A stretch of DNA of 7,071 nucleotides. It comes from DAIPHL01 sp036771375. GTDB taxonomy: Bacteria; Synergistota; Synergistia; Synergistales; Synergistaceae. Below, in pieces: positions 6,835 to 7,071 of the stretch (the first letter of the stretch is position 1; every line of letters starts with the position of its first letter). The translations under genes were made by a program, and so were the position numbers. Where the stretch lies: contig DAIPHL010000118.1 in assembly GCA_036771375.1 (NCBI GenBank), forward strand, positions 1-7,071, in the 5' to 3' direction. A model generated the notes under the pieces. The model did no database searches. It was given only the letters and a program-made list of their open reading frames with translations, and was not told the origin of the DNA.

Positions 6835-6984
6835 ACAATCTCCCGGACGGAGCTCGCCGGAGCGCTTCCATTACGATCGAAACATCGCCGAACACATTCG
6901 AAACCGCACTCCGACGAACCCAACCATGAACTCGTCCCCGCCTCGTCGCGGGGGGTTTCGGCGAAACTCCGTCCGGGAGATTGT
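6835..6984. repeat. 18-bp perfect inverted repeat flanking a structured 114-bp spacer
   Basis: Positions 6835-6852 (beginning ACAATCTCCC) are the exact reverse complement of 6967-6984. Inside the spacer an 8-bp helix, TCGCCGAA (6885-6892) with TTCGGCGA (6957-6964), is nested in register with the outer arms. A GC hairpin at 6936-6953 and a small GCTC/GAGC hairpin (6852-6863) also lie between the arms. An alternative 7-bp helix, CGAAACC (6899-6905) with GGTTTCG (6954-6960), competes with the nested one. No open frame with a ribosome site is contained in it. Folded RNA, a paired operator, or a small non-coding mobile element remnant are all possible. Confidence 0.6.
6936..6958 (+). terminator. 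GC-rich terminator-like hairpin
   Basis: CCCCGC (6936-6941) pairs with GCGGGG (6948-6953) over a 6-nt loop, followed by GG and TTT (6956-6958). It would make a modest intrinsic terminator for plus-strand read-through from the carrier operon, just before the next promoter. The short U-tract keeps the call uncertain. Confidence 0.4.
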
Positions 6985-7012
6985 TTCCTTTCCGCCCCGT
7001 TTTGCGTATAAT
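6984..7012 (+). promoter_or_regulatory. Predicted promoter for a gene beyond the right edge
   Basis: A perfect TATAAT lies at 7007-7012. At a 17-bp spacing the -35 position is TTTCCT (6984-6989), a poor match, so activation by a regulator is plausible. The right arm of the 18-bp inverted repeat (6967-6984) abuts this -35 region directly, the usual location for an activator or repressor site. Confidence 0.5.
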
Positions 7013-7043
7013 AACATTCACACTCGCCTCAGCGGTTCGAACG

Positions 7044-7071
7044 AAGGAGGAGCGATAAGGTCACGCCGACC
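7044..7071 (+). promoter_or_regulatory. Strong Shine-Dalgarno sequence with no start codon inside the window
   Basis: AAGGAGG (7044-7050) lies about 30 nt after the predicted start of the 7007-7012 promoter and implies a plus-strand gene beginning at or just past the right edge. No ATG, GTG or TTG occurs at normal spacing in the remaining 21 bases, so the start must be outside the window, far from the SD, or non-standard. No product can be assigned. Confidence 0.35.

Noticed and set aside
6735..7021. Small minus-strand open frames of about 62 codons after the carrier gene
   Set aside because: They have no ribosome sites or recognisable motifs and run through the inverted repeat and hairpins, so they are better read as non-coding.
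7031..7042. GGTTCGAAC resembling a tRNA T-arm
   Set aside because: The flanks are not complementary (AGCGG against GAAGG) and no acceptor stem, anticodon arm or CCA is present. It lies in a promoter/leader region.
1..7071. The first eight bases (GGTCGGCG) are the reverse complement of the last eight
   Set aside because: The match stops after eight bases, no transposase or recombinase is present, and the same word also occurs inside citE near 2180, so it is most likely chance in GC-rich DNA rather than the ends of a mobile element.
1..7071. CRISPR array, insertion sequence, phage or toxin-antitoxin genes
   Set aside because: No regularly spaced repeats, transposase, integrase or toxin-like small gene pairs were seen on either strand.

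Overview
This is a GC-rich bacterial window with densely packed genes, AT-rich promoter islands and strong GGAGG-type ribosome binding sites. The gene content fits an anaerobic organism that ferments organic acids and peptides: citrate lyase genes sit next to a peptidase-like amidohydrolase and a YfcC-type carrier. The style of the proteins is compatible with Synergistota or a similar anaerobe. That placement is an impression from protein character only and cannot be proven here.

Layout. Positions 1-192 are non-coding flank downstream of citF. Positions 193-2954 (minus strand) hold a compact citDEF operon, transcribed citD, citE, citF: the acyl carrier protein, beta and alpha subunits of citrate lyase. 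citD and citE overlap by 4 bp, and citE and citF are 6 bp apart. A good promoter (TATAAT on the minus strand at 3040-3045) and a leader hairpin precede citD. A U-tract terminator at 3105-3151 separates the operon from ogt (minus strand, 3236-3721), a methylated-DNA--protein-cysteine methyltransferase. A 338-bp divergent intergenic stretch (3722-4059) ends in a strong AT-rich promoter. This drives a plus-strand pair: an imidazolonepropionase/Xaa-Pro-dipeptidase-like amidohydrolase (4060-5295) and a YfcC/DcuC-family membrane carrier (5336-6754). Positions 6755-7071 are non-coding but highly structured: hairpins, an 18-bp perfect inverted repeat, a terminator-like hairpin, then a promoter and Shine-Dalgarno sequence for something that begins beyond the right edge.

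How the parts work together. CitDEF would cleave citrate to acetate and oxaloacetate. The genes that mature the enzyme (citC, citX, citG) and a citrate carrier are not in the window. The amidohydrolase and carrier look like an uptake-and-hydrolysis module for a small peptide or N-acyl amino acid, comparable in logic to AbgT with AbgAB; the substrate is unknown. ogt is a stand-alone DNA repair gene.

No clearly new multi-gene system is visible. The most unusual material is non-coding: the 18-bp inverted repeat after the carrier gene, whose core (CTCCGTCCGG) and flanking AAAGGAAAC word recur in the ogt-citD intergenic region.
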